Shown one piece after another: positions 8,071 through 16,555 of a DNA stretch of 55,631 bases (positions are counted from its first letter, which is position 1; each line of letters starts with the position of its first letter). The DNA lies in the NCBI GenBank assembly GCA_038117225.1, contig JAYOFM010000006.1:1-55631 (forward strand), read 5' to 3'. The notes below the pieces were generated by a model that searched no databases, was not told the origin of the DNA, and saw nothing but the letters and a program-made list of their open reading frames with translations. The translations under genes were made by a program, and so were the position numbers. The DNA comes from JAYOFM01 sp038117225 (GTDB taxonomy: Bacteria; Pseudomonadota; Alphaproteobacteria; Rhodospirillales; Casp-alpha2).

Positions 8071-9558
8071 ATGGACATGCCGAAACCAGACGAATCCGTC
8101 ATTGCCCGTCGACGCGAGATCGTCATCGCCATGCGCGAGATCGTTTCCGGAGAAGGCGTGATCGACGATTTGGACGCGCTCAAGACCTACGATTGCGATG
8201 GTCTGATGGCCTATCGCCAGCCGCCCATGATCGTGGTGCTGCCGGAAAACACCGAACAGGTATCCCGGGTGTTGCGCTATTGTTCGGAGCATGGCGTCAA
8301 GATCGTGCCACGCGGCGCCGGCACGGGGCTGTCCGGCGGTGCCTTGCCGCTCGCCGACGCGGTTACCATCGGCTTGGCACGGCTCAACCGCATCCTCGAC
8401 ATCGACTACGAAAACCGCGCCGTCGTCGCGCAGCCGGGTGTCACCAACCTCGCCATCACTCAGGCGGTGGAGCAGGAGGGATTCTATTACGCGCCCGATC
8501 CATCAAGTCAGATCGCGTGCTCCATCGGCGGCAACGTGGCCGAGAATTCGGGCGGCGTGCATTGCCTCAAGTACGGCCTGACCACCAACAACGTGCTCGG
8601 TGTCGAGATGGTGCTGATGAACGGCGAGATCGTGCGCCTCGGCGGCAAGCACCTGGACGCCGGTGGCTATGATCTGCTCGGCGTGCTGACCGGGTCGGAA
8701 GGATTGCTTGGCGTCTTTACCGAGGTCACCGTGCGCATCCTGCGCAAGCCTGAATGCGCGCGCGCTCTGCTGGTCGGCTTCCCCTCGGTCGCGGCGGGCG
8801 GCGCCTGTGTCGCCAACGTGATTGGCGCCGGCATCATTCCCGGCGGCATGGAGATGATGGACAAACCGGCGATCCATGCCACCGAGGATTTCGTCCACGC
8901 CGGCTACCCTATGGATGTGGAAGCGCTGTTGATCGTAGAATTGGATGGCCCTTTGGTCGAGGTCGAACATTTGATCGGCCGGGTCGAGGCGATCGCCCGC
9001 GATACCGGCGCGACTTATGTCCGCATGAGCGAAAGCGAGGAGGAGCGCCTCGCCTTCTGGTCGGGGCGCAAGAATGCCTTCCCGGCCATCGGCCGTGTGT
9101 CGCCCGATTACATCTGCATGGACGGCACCATTCCGCGCAAGGAACTGGCCAACGTGCTGGCCCGCATGCAGGATCTGGCGCGGCAACATAATCTGGGCGT
9201 CGCCAACGTATTCCATGCCGGCGACGGTAATCTGCACCCGTTGATCTTGTTCGATGCCAACGAACCCGGCGAGCTGGAGCGGGCGGAGCAATTTGGCGCC
9301 GATATTCTTAGGCTTTGCGTCGAAGTGGGCGGCGTGCTGACCGGTGAACACGGGGTCGGCGTGGAAAAGCGCGACCTCATGGGCGAGATGTTCACTGAAG
9401 ACGACATGAAACAGCAGCAACGGGTCAAATGCGCCTTCGATCCGGAACACCTGTTAAATCCCGGCAAGGTCTATCCGACCCTGCATCGTTGCGCCGAGCT
9501 CGGCCGTCTGCATGTTCACCATGGCCAGATGCCGTTTCCGGACATCCCGAGGTTCTGA
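8071..9558 (+). CDS. glcD: Glycolate oxidase FAD subunit GlcD
   Basis: The 495-residue flavoprotein carries an FAD-binding type 4 (PCMH) domain with PRGAGTGLSGG at residues 80-90 and a C-terminal FAD-oxidase domain with FHAGDGNLHP near 381 and TGEHGVG near 424. Length and motifs match the catalytic subunit of the GlcDEF complex, which oxidises glycolate (also D-lactate) to glyoxylate and passes electrons to the respiratory chain. AGGAGAG precedes the start. The stop TGA overlaps the ATG of glcE by one base, and glcF follows, so the three subunits are made from one transcript. Confidence 0.95.
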   Translation: MDMPKPDESVIARRREIVIAMREIVSGEGVIDDLDALKTYDCDGLMAYRQPPMIVVLPENTEQVSRVLRYCSEHGVKIVPRGAGTGLSGGALPLADAVTIGLARLNRILDIDYENRAVVAQPGVTNLAITQAVEQEGFYYAPDPSSQIACSIGGNVAENSGGVHCLKYGLTTNNVLGVEMVLMNGEIVRLGGKHLDAGGYDLLGVLTGSEGLLGVFTEVTVRILRKPECARALLVGFPSVAAGGACVANVIGAGIIPGGMEMMDKPAIHATEDFVHAGYPMDVEALLIVELDGPLVEVEHLIGRVEAIARDTGATYVRMSESEEERLAFWSGRKNAFPAIGRVSPDYICMDGTIPRKELANVLARMQDLARQHNLGVANVFHAGDGNLHPLILFDANEPGELERAEQFGADILRLCVEVGGVLTGEHGVGVEKRDLMGEMFTEDDMKQQQRVKCAFDPEHLLNPGKVYPTLHRCAELGRLHVHHGQMPFPDIPRF

Positions 9559-10796
9559 TGGCGGAGACATTACGACCGGAAACGACGGCACAGATTCTCG
9601 ACGCCGTGAAGTGGGCGATGGCCGAGGAAACGCCCTTGGAGGTGGTCGGCGGCGCCAGCAAGCGCGGTTATGGCCGGCCGGTCGAGGCCGCGCACACGCT
9701 CGACCTGTCCGCCTGCGCCGGGATCACCAGCTATGAGCCGAGCGAGCTCTACCTCAGTTGCCGCGCCGGCACGACGATGGCCGAAATCGCCACGGCGATA
9801 GCCGACGCCGACCAGATGCTGGCGTTCGAGCCACCGGACTTGGGCCCGTTATTCGGCGGCGTCGCCGGTAGCGGCACGCTGGCTGGCGCCGTGGCCTGCA
9901 ATCTGTCCGGCCCCCGGCGCGTCATGGCGGGGGCGGCGCGCGACCACGTATTGGGATTCAACGCGGTGTCCGGGCGTGGCGAGGAGTTCAAGTCCGGCGG
10001 CACGGTGGTCAAGAATGTCACCGGCTTCGATCTTTCGAAATTGATGGCCGGCTCCTTCGGCACGTTGGCGGTGATGACCGATATCACCGTAAAGACGCTG
10101 CCGCGGCCGGAAAAGGTCCGCACGGTGCTTGCTCGATGGCCCGCGGATGGCGTCTACGACCCCGCGGCCATGAAGGCCATGGCCGCGGCGCTCGGCAGTG
10201 CCCACGAGGTGACGGCGGCGGCCTATCTGCCGGCAAACGTGGCCAGCCATTCGGCCGTCGATTACATCCGCGCGTCTGGAGGCGCCGTGACCGCCATCCG
10301 GGTCGACGGCCCCGGGCCCTCGGCGGAGCACCGGGCTAGCGAACTGACCACGCTGATGGCAAGGTTCTGTCACGAGACCGAGGTGCTGCACTCTCAGAAT
10401 TCCCAGACATTCTGGCGCGAGGTCGGCGACGTCCAGTATTTCGCGTCTGAACAGGAGCGCCCGATTTGGTGCCTCAGCGTGGCGCCCAGTGACGGGGCCG
10501 CCGTGGCGCTGGATATCCACGAATCAATATATGGCGAGATATTCTACGATTGGGGCGGCGGTCTCGTCTGGCTGGCTTTGCCGCCCAGCGACGATGCGGG
10601 CGCCGAAATTGTCCGTGCCGTCGTCGATCGATTTGGCGGCCACGCCACCCTGGTGCGCGCGGCCGCGGATATTCGCGCCTGCGTTCCCGTTTTCCACCCG
10701 CAGCCGGCCGCGCTCGCCGACGTTACAAGACGCGTTAAGGAAGGCTTCGATCCCCATGCCATCCTCAATCCCGGCCGCATGTTGCCGGCGATATGA
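9558..10796 (+). CDS. glcE: Glycolate oxidase subunit GlcE
   Basis: A 412-residue second FAD-binding subunit, somewhat longer than the roughly 350 residues of the E. coli protein. It has a PCMH-type FAD domain (SCRAGTTMAEIATAI, FGGVAGSGTLAGAVACN) and the hallmark VKNVTGFDLSKLMAGSFGTL. The start at 9558 is chosen because it overlaps the glcD stop and gives the expected N-terminus; the open frame extends back to 9429 inside glcD. It works with GlcD and GlcF at the membrane. The C-terminal part ends with FDPHAILNPGRM, the common terminus of this flavoprotein family. Confidence 0.93.
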   Translation: MAETLRPETTAQILDAVKWAMAEETPLEVVGGASKRGYGRPVEAAHTLDLSACAGITSYEPSELYLSCRAGTTMAEIATAIADADQMLAFEPPDLGPLFGGVAGSGTLAGAVACNLSGPRRVMAGAARDHVLGFNAVSGRGEEFKSGGTVVKNVTGFDLSKLMAGSFGTLAVMTDITVKTLPRPEKVRTVLARWPADGVYDPAAMKAMAAALGSAHEVTAAAYLPANVASHSAVDYIRASGGAVTAIRVDGPGPSAEHRASELTTLMARFCHETEVLHSQNSQTFWREVGDVQYFASEQERPIWCLSVAPSDGAAVALDIHESIYGEIFYDWGGGLVWLALPPSDDAGAEIVRAVVDRFGGHATLVRAAADIRACVPVFHPQPAALADVTRRVKEGFDPHAILNPGRMLPAI

Positions 10797-10808
10797 CGGA
10801 GCCCCGAC

Positions 10809-12119
10809 GTGCAAACTGAATTTTCGCTGGCGCAGCTCGCCGATCCGGATATCCAGGCGGCGAACGATATTTTGCGCAAGTGCGTGCACTGCGGGTTCTG
10901 CACGGCCACGTGTCCGACCTATGTGTTGCTCGGCGATGAACTGGACAGCCCGCGCGGGCGAATCTACCAGATCAAGGGTGTGCTACAGGGCGACCAACCG
11001 GCGGCCAAGGAATTCACCAAACACATCGACCGCTGTCTGTCTTGCCTGTCCTGTACGACCACCTGTCCATCCGGCGTCGACTACATGCATCTGGTCGACC
11101 ATGCCCGCGCCGTCATCGAAAAGGACTACACGCGACCGCTGCCGGAACGCATGCTGCGCGAGATTCTTGCCGTCGTGCTGCCGCGTCCAAAGTTGTTTCG
11201 ACTGTCGCTGTTCGGCGCCATCCTGGCGCGGCCGATCGCCAAACTGTTACCGGGCCGCCTGAAGAACCTGGTCGGCATGGCGCCCCGGTCAATACCGGCG
11301 CCGTCGGTGGTTGATACGCCGCAGGTGTTCCCGGCCAATGGTGAACGGCGCATGCGCGTCGCCCTGATGACGGGATGTGCGCAACAGGTTCTGCGGCCGG
11401 GGATTAACGAGGCGACGGTTCGTCTGCTCCGGCGGCATGGCGCGGAAGTGGTCATCGCGCGGGGCGGCGGCTGTTGCGGGGCGCTGGTTCACCACATGGG
11501 GCGTGAAGTTGCGGCGCACGGGCAGGCACGGGCAAACATCTTGGCGTGGGAACGCGCGGAGCAGGCGGGCGGTGCGTTCGACGCCATCGTCATCAATGCC
11601 TCCGGCTGCGGCACCACGGTCAAGGATTACGGCTGGATGCTCAGAAATGATCCGGCGTGGGCCGACCGGGCCGCGCGTATTTCCAGTCTGACCAAGGACA
11701 TCACGGAGATCATGCTGGGGCTCGGCCTGACATCATTGACCGATGCCCCGCGGCCGGTCGTCACCTATCATTCGGCGTGCTCCATGCAGCACGGCCAAAA
11801 GCTCAAAACCCAGCCGGTGGAATTGTTAAGGGCCGCCGGGTTCGAGGTGCGCCAGCCACTGGAATCACATCTGTGTTGCGGCTCCGCTGGCACCTACAAC
11901 CTGATGCAGCCTGAGTTGGCGGAGAAATTGAAAATCCGCAAACTGGCCAACATCACGGCCACCCACGGCGACATTGTCGCCACTGGCAATATCGGCTGCC
12001 TGGTTCAATTGACCGACGACAAGAGCGAGTCGTTGCCTGTCGTGCATACGGCCGAATTGCTCGATTGGGCGACCGGCGGGCCACGTCCGAGTGAAATGGC
12101 ACGTATTAGCCTGAGCTAG
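10809..12119 (+). CDS. glcF: Glycolate oxidase iron-sulfur subunit GlcF
   Basis: The 436-residue protein has two ferredoxin-type 4Fe-4S clusters, CxxCxxCxxxCP at C25/C28/C31/C35 and C76/C79/C82/C86, followed by two cysteine-rich (CCG) domains with GGGCCGALVHHMG and SHLCCGSAGTYNLM. This is the complete architecture of GlcF, which moves electrons from the GlcD/GlcE flavins to quinone. It uses a GTG start 12 bp after the glcE stop. It is the last gene of the glcDEF unit; no malate synthase or regulator of the E. coli glc operon follows. Confidence 0.95.
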   Translation: MQTEFSLAQLADPDIQAANDILRKCVHCGFCTATCPTYVLLGDELDSPRGRIYQIKGVLQGDQPAAKEFTKHIDRCLSCLSCTTTCPSGVDYMHLVDHARAVIEKDYTRPLPERMLREILAVVLPRPKLFRLSLFGAILARPIAKLLPGRLKNLVGMAPRSIPAPSVVDTPQVFPANGERRMRVALMTGCAQQVLRPGINEATVRLLRRHGAEVVIARGGGCCGALVHHMGREVAAHGQARANILAWERAEQAGGAFDAIVINASGCGTTVKDYGWMLRNDPAWADRAARISSLTKDITEIMLGLGLTSLTDAPRPVVTYHSACSMQHGQKLKTQPVELLRAAGFEVRQPLESHLCCGSAGTYNLMQPELAEKLKIRKLANITATHGDIVATGNIGCLVQLTDDKSESLPVVHTAELLDWATGGPRPSEMARISLS

Positions 12120-12170
12120 GCCATGGCCCGGCATATCCTGACCTTCACCGGGTTGTGACCGCACCGCGTC

Positions 12171-12200
12171 TTGGCAGTATGCGGCGTGCGCGGCTAGACT
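12171..12200 (+). promoter_or_regulatory. Promoter giving a leaderless mRNA for the secreted TPR protein
   Basis: TTGGCA (12171-12176), 18 bp, TAGACT (12195-12200). The expected start, seven bases after the -10, is 12207, the A of the ATG. No ribosome site separates them. Confidence 0.45.
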
Positions 12201-12206
12201 TTCGTC

Positions 12207-12767
12207 ATGCGCATATTCATGTCCGCCATCGCGTGCGTTACCATGATCCTGGCCGGGACGTCGGTGCCGGCGCGGGCCGACCAGACCAGCCCCAAACTGG
12301 AGCCTCTGTTCACGCAACTACGACAAAGCGCCAACGAGGATGAGGCGCTGGCCGTTGAGCAGGCGATTTGGAAAATCTGGGCGCGTCACCAAAATGATGA
12401 GGTGAACAGCCGCATGGCCCAAGGCATCATCCTGATGAATGCCGGTCGGTTCCAACAATCTCTCGCCGCCTTTAACGATCTTCTGACGATGGCGCCACGC
12501 CACGCGGAAGGCTGGAACAAGCGGGCGACGGTGCATTATCTCCTGGGTGATTTCGAGGCATCGGTGCGCGATATCCAACGAACCCTCGACCTGGAACCAC
12601 GGCATTTTGGGGCCTTGTCCGGGATGAGCCTGATTTATATGGAAATGGGCCGCGCTGCTGCAGCACTAAAGGTGTTGGAGAAGGCTCTCGAAATTCATCC
12701 CAGAATGCAAGATGCGGACGAACGGGTGCGCGATTTGCGTGAACGGGCAAAGGGCAAAAAAACCTGA
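12207..12767 (+). CDS. Secreted tetratricopeptide-repeat protein
   Basis: The 186-residue protein begins with a signal peptide (MRIFMSAIACVTMILAGTSVP, likely cut after ARA near residue 24), so it is exported. Two to three TPR units follow (about residues 65-165: NSRMAQGIILMNAGRFQQSL, GWNKRATVHYLLGDFEASV, LSGMSLIYMEMGRAAAALK). Such small periplasmic TPR proteins act as scaffolds; no partner is suggested by context. Its promoter appears to place the transcript start at the ATG. The stop lies 6 bp from the stop of the convergent YkgJ-family gene. Confidence 0.82.
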   Translation: MRIFMSAIACVTMILAGTSVPARADQTSPKLEPLFTQLRQSANEDEALAVEQAIWKIWARHQNDEVNSRMAQGIILMNAGRFQQSLAAFNDLLTMAPRHAEGWNKRATVHYLLGDFEASVRDIQRTLDLEPRHFGALSGMSLIYMEMGRAAAALKVLEKALEIHPRMQDADERVRDLRERAKGKKT

Positions 12768-12773
12768 CAGCTG

Positions 12774-13481
12774 TTATGAATTTGGCCTGACCCGCGCATC
12801 TTCGAACTCGTCGAAACCGGCGAGCCAGCGTGTTTCTGTTTTAGGATCGGTAAGGCGTTTTAATAACGCCGTTGGTAGGTCTAGACAGTCACCGGCCCGG
12901 CCGGCCTCATTCGCCCCATTAACCATACCCAGTAGCGTTGCCTGATGAATCCGTTCCTGGTGGACGTAGCCTTTGATAGGGGTCTCGTCACCGGCCAATT
13001 TGTGACGCTCGCAAACCGACGCGTCGTAGGAATTGAAACTGCGGCAGACCATCGGCCGGGCGGCATAGACGCCGCAGTGGCCGCCCTCCAGAAGCGGGCA
13101 GAGCCGGCGGACCGGCTTGGGCGTCAAAATCATCCGCGCTTGCACCCATTCCCTAAGGCGTGCCAGTAGCTTGGCTTGTTCAGTAAAGTCGTAAGTCGCT
13201 TCCACGAGACGGGCTATGCGCAGCACCTCCAGGGGCGATGCATGCACTTCCGTGGTGATACAGCAGAAATGACAGCCGCCTGTGCAGGCAATGGGTTTGG
13301 GTGGTGGCTGCTTGGCGGCGAGATCCTGGGCTGTGCCGGCGGCAAAGACGGATACCGACAACACCAGAGCCTCAATGTCGCGGCCCTGGACATCGTTCTC
13401 CAGCGAATCCTTTACGATGCGGCGAACGCCTCCTTCGACAGTCGCTTCGTATCCCATCATTTTCGGAGGTGTTTCAGTCAT
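12774..13481 (-). CDS. YkgJ family cysteine-cluster (metal-chelating) protein
   Basis: The 235-residue protein has the Fe/Zn-chelating cysteine cluster of the YkgJ/CxxCxxCC family: C66, C70, C73 and C74 (ACTGGCHFCC), then CPLLEGGHC and RPMVCRSF about 60-80 residues later. Family members are thought to bind iron or zinc; the biochemical role is mostly undefined. Its start overlaps the end of the small membrane protein gene upstream by 8 bp, so the two are probably co-expressed. Confidence 0.85.
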   Translation of the reverse strand: MTETPPKMMGYEATVEGGVRRIVKDSLENDVQGRDIEALVLSVSVFAAGTAQDLAAKQPPPKPIACTGGCHFCCITTEVHASPLEVLRIARLVEATYDFTEQAKLLARLREWVQARMILTPKPVRRLCPLLEGGHCGVYAARPMVCRSFNSYDASVCERHKLAGDETPIKGYVHQERIHQATLLGMVNGANEAGRAGDCLDLPTALLKRLTDPKTETRWLAGFDEFEDARVRPNS

Positions 13482-13692
13482 CCGGTGTACTCAACGGCGG
13501 GCGCTTCGGATTGCGCTGGTTCAAAGTCTGGCGCACCACCAAACTCCAGATGCACAATACCATCCCGACGACGGCGATCAACGCCACCAGCCAAAATGGC
13601 GGCGGCGGTTCATCCGGGAACAGCGCCGGCAGCGCGAAATAGAGCGCCAACGCCCCGAGCGGCCATAATAAAAGATTGATGACGACGATCAT
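13474..13692 (-). CDS. Small two-helix membrane protein, unknown
   Basis: A 72-residue protein with two hydrophobic segments (about residues 2-24 and 33-53) separated by a proline-rich turn (PDEPPPPF), ending in a polar basic tail. I do not recognise a family. An AGGAT ribosome site lies 8-9 bases before the ATG, and its end overlaps the YkgJ-family gene by 8 bp, which supports it being real. It is divergent from the FAD-linked dehydrogenase gene at 13783. Confidence 0.68.
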   Translation of the reverse strand: MIVVINLLLWPLGALALYFALPALFPDEPPPPFWLVALIAVVGMVLCIWSLVVRQTLNQRNPKRPPLSTPDD

Positions 13693-13782
13693 ACTGCCAA
13701 TCCTACAACACCCGTCATGCGGCTTGAAGGCCGGCCGTGAAGGCTATACCTCTAGACGCTACTCAGACGGAGTCCTGCCGCC

Positions 13783-15171
13783 GTGAACGATGCCGCGCCG
13801 CGCCTGAATGACGACTTGCTCGACGTCCTACGGGAAATCGCCGGCGATCGCGTGTCAACGGCGGAGGCGGTGCGCGATCACCACGGCCATGATGAATCCT
13901 ACCACCCGGGCGTGCCGCCCGATGCCGTGGTTTTCGCCGAGTCGACCGAGGAGGTGGCCGCCATCGTCCGCGCATGCGCCGATCGCGACGTGCCGGTGAT
14001 CCCCTATGGCACCGGGACCTCGCTTGAAGGCCACGTGGCCGCGATCCACGGTGGAGTCTGCATCGACCTTTCTCGAATGGACAAGGTGCTCGCAGTCAAT
14101 GCGGCGGACTTGGACTGCGTCGTCCAGGCCGGCGTGACCCGCAAGGCCTTGAATACCTTTCTTCGCGATACCGGACTGTTTTTTCCCGTCGATCCGGGGG
14201 CCGATGCGAGCCTCGGCGGAATGACGGCGACGCGGGCCTCGGGCACCAATGCGGTGCGTTACGGCACCATGCGTGAAAACGTCCTGGCGTTGACGGTGGT
14301 TTCCGCCGACGGCCGCATCATCCGTACCGCCAGCCGCGCGCGCAAATCGGCTGCCGGCTACGATCTCACACGATTGTTCGTCGGTTCCGAGGGCACCCTC
14401 GGGGTCATCACCGAGATTACACTGAAGCTCTATGGCATTCCGGAAGCCATCTCGGCGGCCGTCGCCGGATTTCCCGATCTGGAAAGCGCGGTGAATACCG
14501 TCATCCTGACCATTCAGTCGGGCATTCCAGTGGCTCGGATCGAGCTTCTGGATGAAGCGCAGATGGACGCGGTCAATCGCTATTCGGACCTCGACTATCC
14601 GGTGCGACCGACTCTGTTCTTCGAATTTCATGGTTCCGACAGGGGGGTGGTCGAGCAGGTGGAAGCGGTCAAGGCAATCGCCGGTGATTTTGGTGCCGAC
14701 GATTTCCGCTGGGCGACCCATGCCGAGGATCGCAACAAGCTGTGGCAGGCGCGTCACGACGCCTACTACGCCTGCCTGGCGCTGCGGCCGGGGGCCAAGG
14801 GCATCGCCACCGACGTCTGCGTACCCATTTCAAGGCTCGCCGAATGCATCCTCGAGACCCGCAAGGATATCGATGCCTCCGGCTTGTTGGCGCCTATCGT
14901 CGGTCACGTGGGGGACGGTAATTTTCACTTGGTTCTGGTCGTCGATCCCGATGACGCGGATGAAATGCACCGCGCCAAGGCGTTGAACGATCGCATGATC
15001 ATGCGTGCCCTGGCCATGGACGGGACCTGTACGGGCGAACACGGGGTCGGGCAGGGCAAGATGGACTTTCTGATCGCTGAACACGGCGAGGCGGTCAGCC
15101 TGATGCGTGATCTGAAGCGTGCGTTCGATCCAAAAAATATTATGAATCCCGGCAAGATCGTCAGGGTGTAA
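13783..15171 (+). CDS. FAD-linked D-lactate / 2-hydroxyacid dehydrogenase (GlcD-like)
   Basis: The 462-residue flavoprotein is a stand-alone paralogue of GlcD: PCMH FAD domain with PYGTGTSLEGH at residues 74-84, ASLGGMTATRASGTNAVRYG in the centre and GHVGDGNFH and GTCTGEHGVGQGK near the C-terminus. This form is typical of cytochrome-type D-lactate dehydrogenases and eukaryotic-like glycolate dehydrogenases acting without GlcE/F. It starts with GTG; no better in-frame start is seen. Glycerate 2-kinase follows 20 bp downstream, so the pair probably handles C2/C3 hydroxy acids. A D-2-hydroxyglutarate or D-lactate substrate is equally possible. Confidence 0.88.
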   Translation: MNDAAPRLNDDLLDVLREIAGDRVSTAEAVRDHHGHDESYHPGVPPDAVVFAESTEEVAAIVRACADRDVPVIPYGTGTSLEGHVAAIHGGVCIDLSRMDKVLAVNAADLDCVVQAGVTRKALNTFLRDTGLFFPVDPGADASLGGMTATRASGTNAVRYGTMRENVLALTVVSADGRIIRTASRARKSAAGYDLTRLFVGSEGTLGVITEITLKLYGIPEAISAAVAGFPDLESAVNTVILTIQSGIPVARIELLDEAQMDAVNRYSDLDYPVRPTLFFEFHGSDRGVVEQVEAVKAIAGDFGADDFRWATHAEDRNKLWQARHDAYYACLALRPGAKGIATDVCVPISRLAECILETRKDIDASGLLAPIVGHVGDGNFHLVLVVDPDDADEMHRAKALNDRMIMRALAMDGTCTGEHGVGQGKMDFLIAEHGEAVSLMRDLKRAFDPKNIMNPGKIVRV

Positions 15172-15191
15172 TTGAGGACCGGCGAAGTTTC

Positions 15192-16463
15192 ATGAACGAA
15201 CCCGAAGCCCGAGACCTGTTGCGTTCCATGTTCGATGCCGCTGTCGCCGCCGCCGACCCGTTGCTGGTGGTACCACCCATATTGCCGCCGCCGCCGGCCG
15301 GTCGCGCGCTTGTGCTGGGAGCCGGCAAGGCCGCCGCCAGCATGGCGCGAGCAGTGGAAACCGCTTGGCCAGATGTCGATGTGAGCGGGCTAGTCGTCAC
15401 CCGCTATGGCTATGAGGTCGCCTGCGAGCGTATCGAGGTGATTGCCGCCGCCCATCCGGTGCCGGATGCTGCTGGTCGGGCCGCGGCGGGGCGAATCCTT
15501 GATGCGGCACGAGGCATCGGCGCGGACGACATGTTGCTGGCCCTGGTATCTGGCGGCGCATCGTCTCTGCTCACCTTGCCGGCGCCTGGATTGACCCTGG
15601 AAGACAAACAACAGGTCAATCGCGCGCTGCTGCGTTCCGGCGCGCACATCGGGGAAATGAACTGCGTGCGCAAACATCTTTCGGCGATCAAGGGCGGGCG
15701 CCTCGCCGCCGCCGCTCATCCGGCACGGGTCACCACGATTCTCATTTCCGACGTGCCGGGGGATGATGCCGCGACCATCGGTTCGGGGCCGACAGTGGCC
15801 GACCCGACGACCTTCGCCGATGCCCGCGACATCATTCGACGTTACGCCATCACGCTACCCGAAGCCGTGGCCCGCCATCTTGAAGCCGCGGACGACGAGA
15901 CGCCAAAGGCCGGTGACCCCATCTTCGACGGCCATCAGGTTCACTTCGCCGGACTGCCGTCGAAAAGCCTCGCCGCCGCCGTCGCGGTGGCCCGCGCGAC
16001 GGGCCTCGCCGTGCACGATCTCGGTGACGGCGTGGAAGGCGAGGCTCGCGAAGTGGGCGCCGAACACGCACGGCTGGCATTGGCCTGTCGAAACGGATCG
16101 GGTCCGGTGGCACCGCCGTGTGTGATTCTATCCGGCGGCGAAACCACGGTGACATTGACCGGCAATGGCAAAGGCGGCCCCAACACGGACTATCTGTTGG
16201 GTCTTGCCCGGGAATTGGCTGGCGCCGACGGCATTTTTGCCCTTGCCGGGGATACCGACGGTGTTGACGGCAGCGAGGACAACGCAGGCGCATTCGTCAC
16301 GCCAAATACCATGGCGCGGGCGACAGCGGCCGGACTCGATATCGATGCCCTTCTCGCCAACAACGATCCTTATCGCTTCTTTGCCGGGATTGGCGATCTG
16401 TTGATGACGGGGCCCACGTTCACCAACGTTAATGATTTGCGGGCCGTGCTGGTTACCGGCTAG
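15192..16463 (+). CDS. gckA: Glycerate 2-kinase (DUF4147/MOFRL family)
   Basis: The 423-residue protein has the DUF4147 N-terminal domain (VLGAGKAAASMARAVE near residue 40, ALVSGGASSLLTLPAPG near 117, EMNCVRKHLSAIKGGRLA near 155) and a C-terminal MOFRL domain (SGGETTVTLTGNGKGGPN near 315). This family (GckA, TtuD) phosphorylates D-glycerate to 2-phosphoglycerate with ATP and feeds lower glycolysis. The gene lies 20 bp after a hydroxyacid dehydrogenase and 3 kb after glcDEF, consistent with routing of glyoxylate-derived glycerate. The enzymes converting glyoxylate to glycerate are not in this window. Confidence 0.93.
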   Translation: MNEPEARDLLRSMFDAAVAAADPLLVVPPILPPPPAGRALVLGAGKAAASMARAVETAWPDVDVSGLVVTRYGYEVACERIEVIAAAHPVPDAAGRAAAGRILDAARGIGADDMLLALVSGGASSLLTLPAPGLTLEDKQQVNRALLRSGAHIGEMNCVRKHLSAIKGGRLAAAAHPARVTTILISDVPGDDAATIGSGPTVADPTTFADARDIIRRYAITLPEAVARHLEAADDETPKAGDPIFDGHQVHFAGLPSKSLAAAVAVARATGLAVHDLGDGVEGEAREVGAEHARLALACRNGSGPVAPPCVILSGGETTVTLTGNGKGGPNTDYLLGLARELAGADGIFALAGDTDGVDGSEDNAGAFVTPNTMARATAAGLDIDALLANNDPYRFFAGIGDLLMTGPTFTNVNDLRAVLVTG

Positions 16464-16481
16464 GCGACGATGGGCTTCGGT

Positions 16482-16510
16482 TTGCTCCGGCCCGTGACTC
16501 CTTCTAGACT
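16482..16510 (+). promoter_or_regulatory. Candidate promoter of the AsmA-family gene
   Basis: TTGCTC (16482-16487), 17 bp, TAGACT (16505-16510); predicted start near 16517, about 39 nt before the GTG start. Confidence 0.4.
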
Positions 16511-16555
16511 TCGCGGTCGCGGTTCCCATTTCCCCTCACCGGTCGGAGTTTTGGC

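Noticed and set aside
8641..8700. A frameshift or fusion in the glcDEF genes
   Set aside because: All three frames are intact with normal family motifs; the extra upstream codons of glcE come only from an open frame inside glcD.
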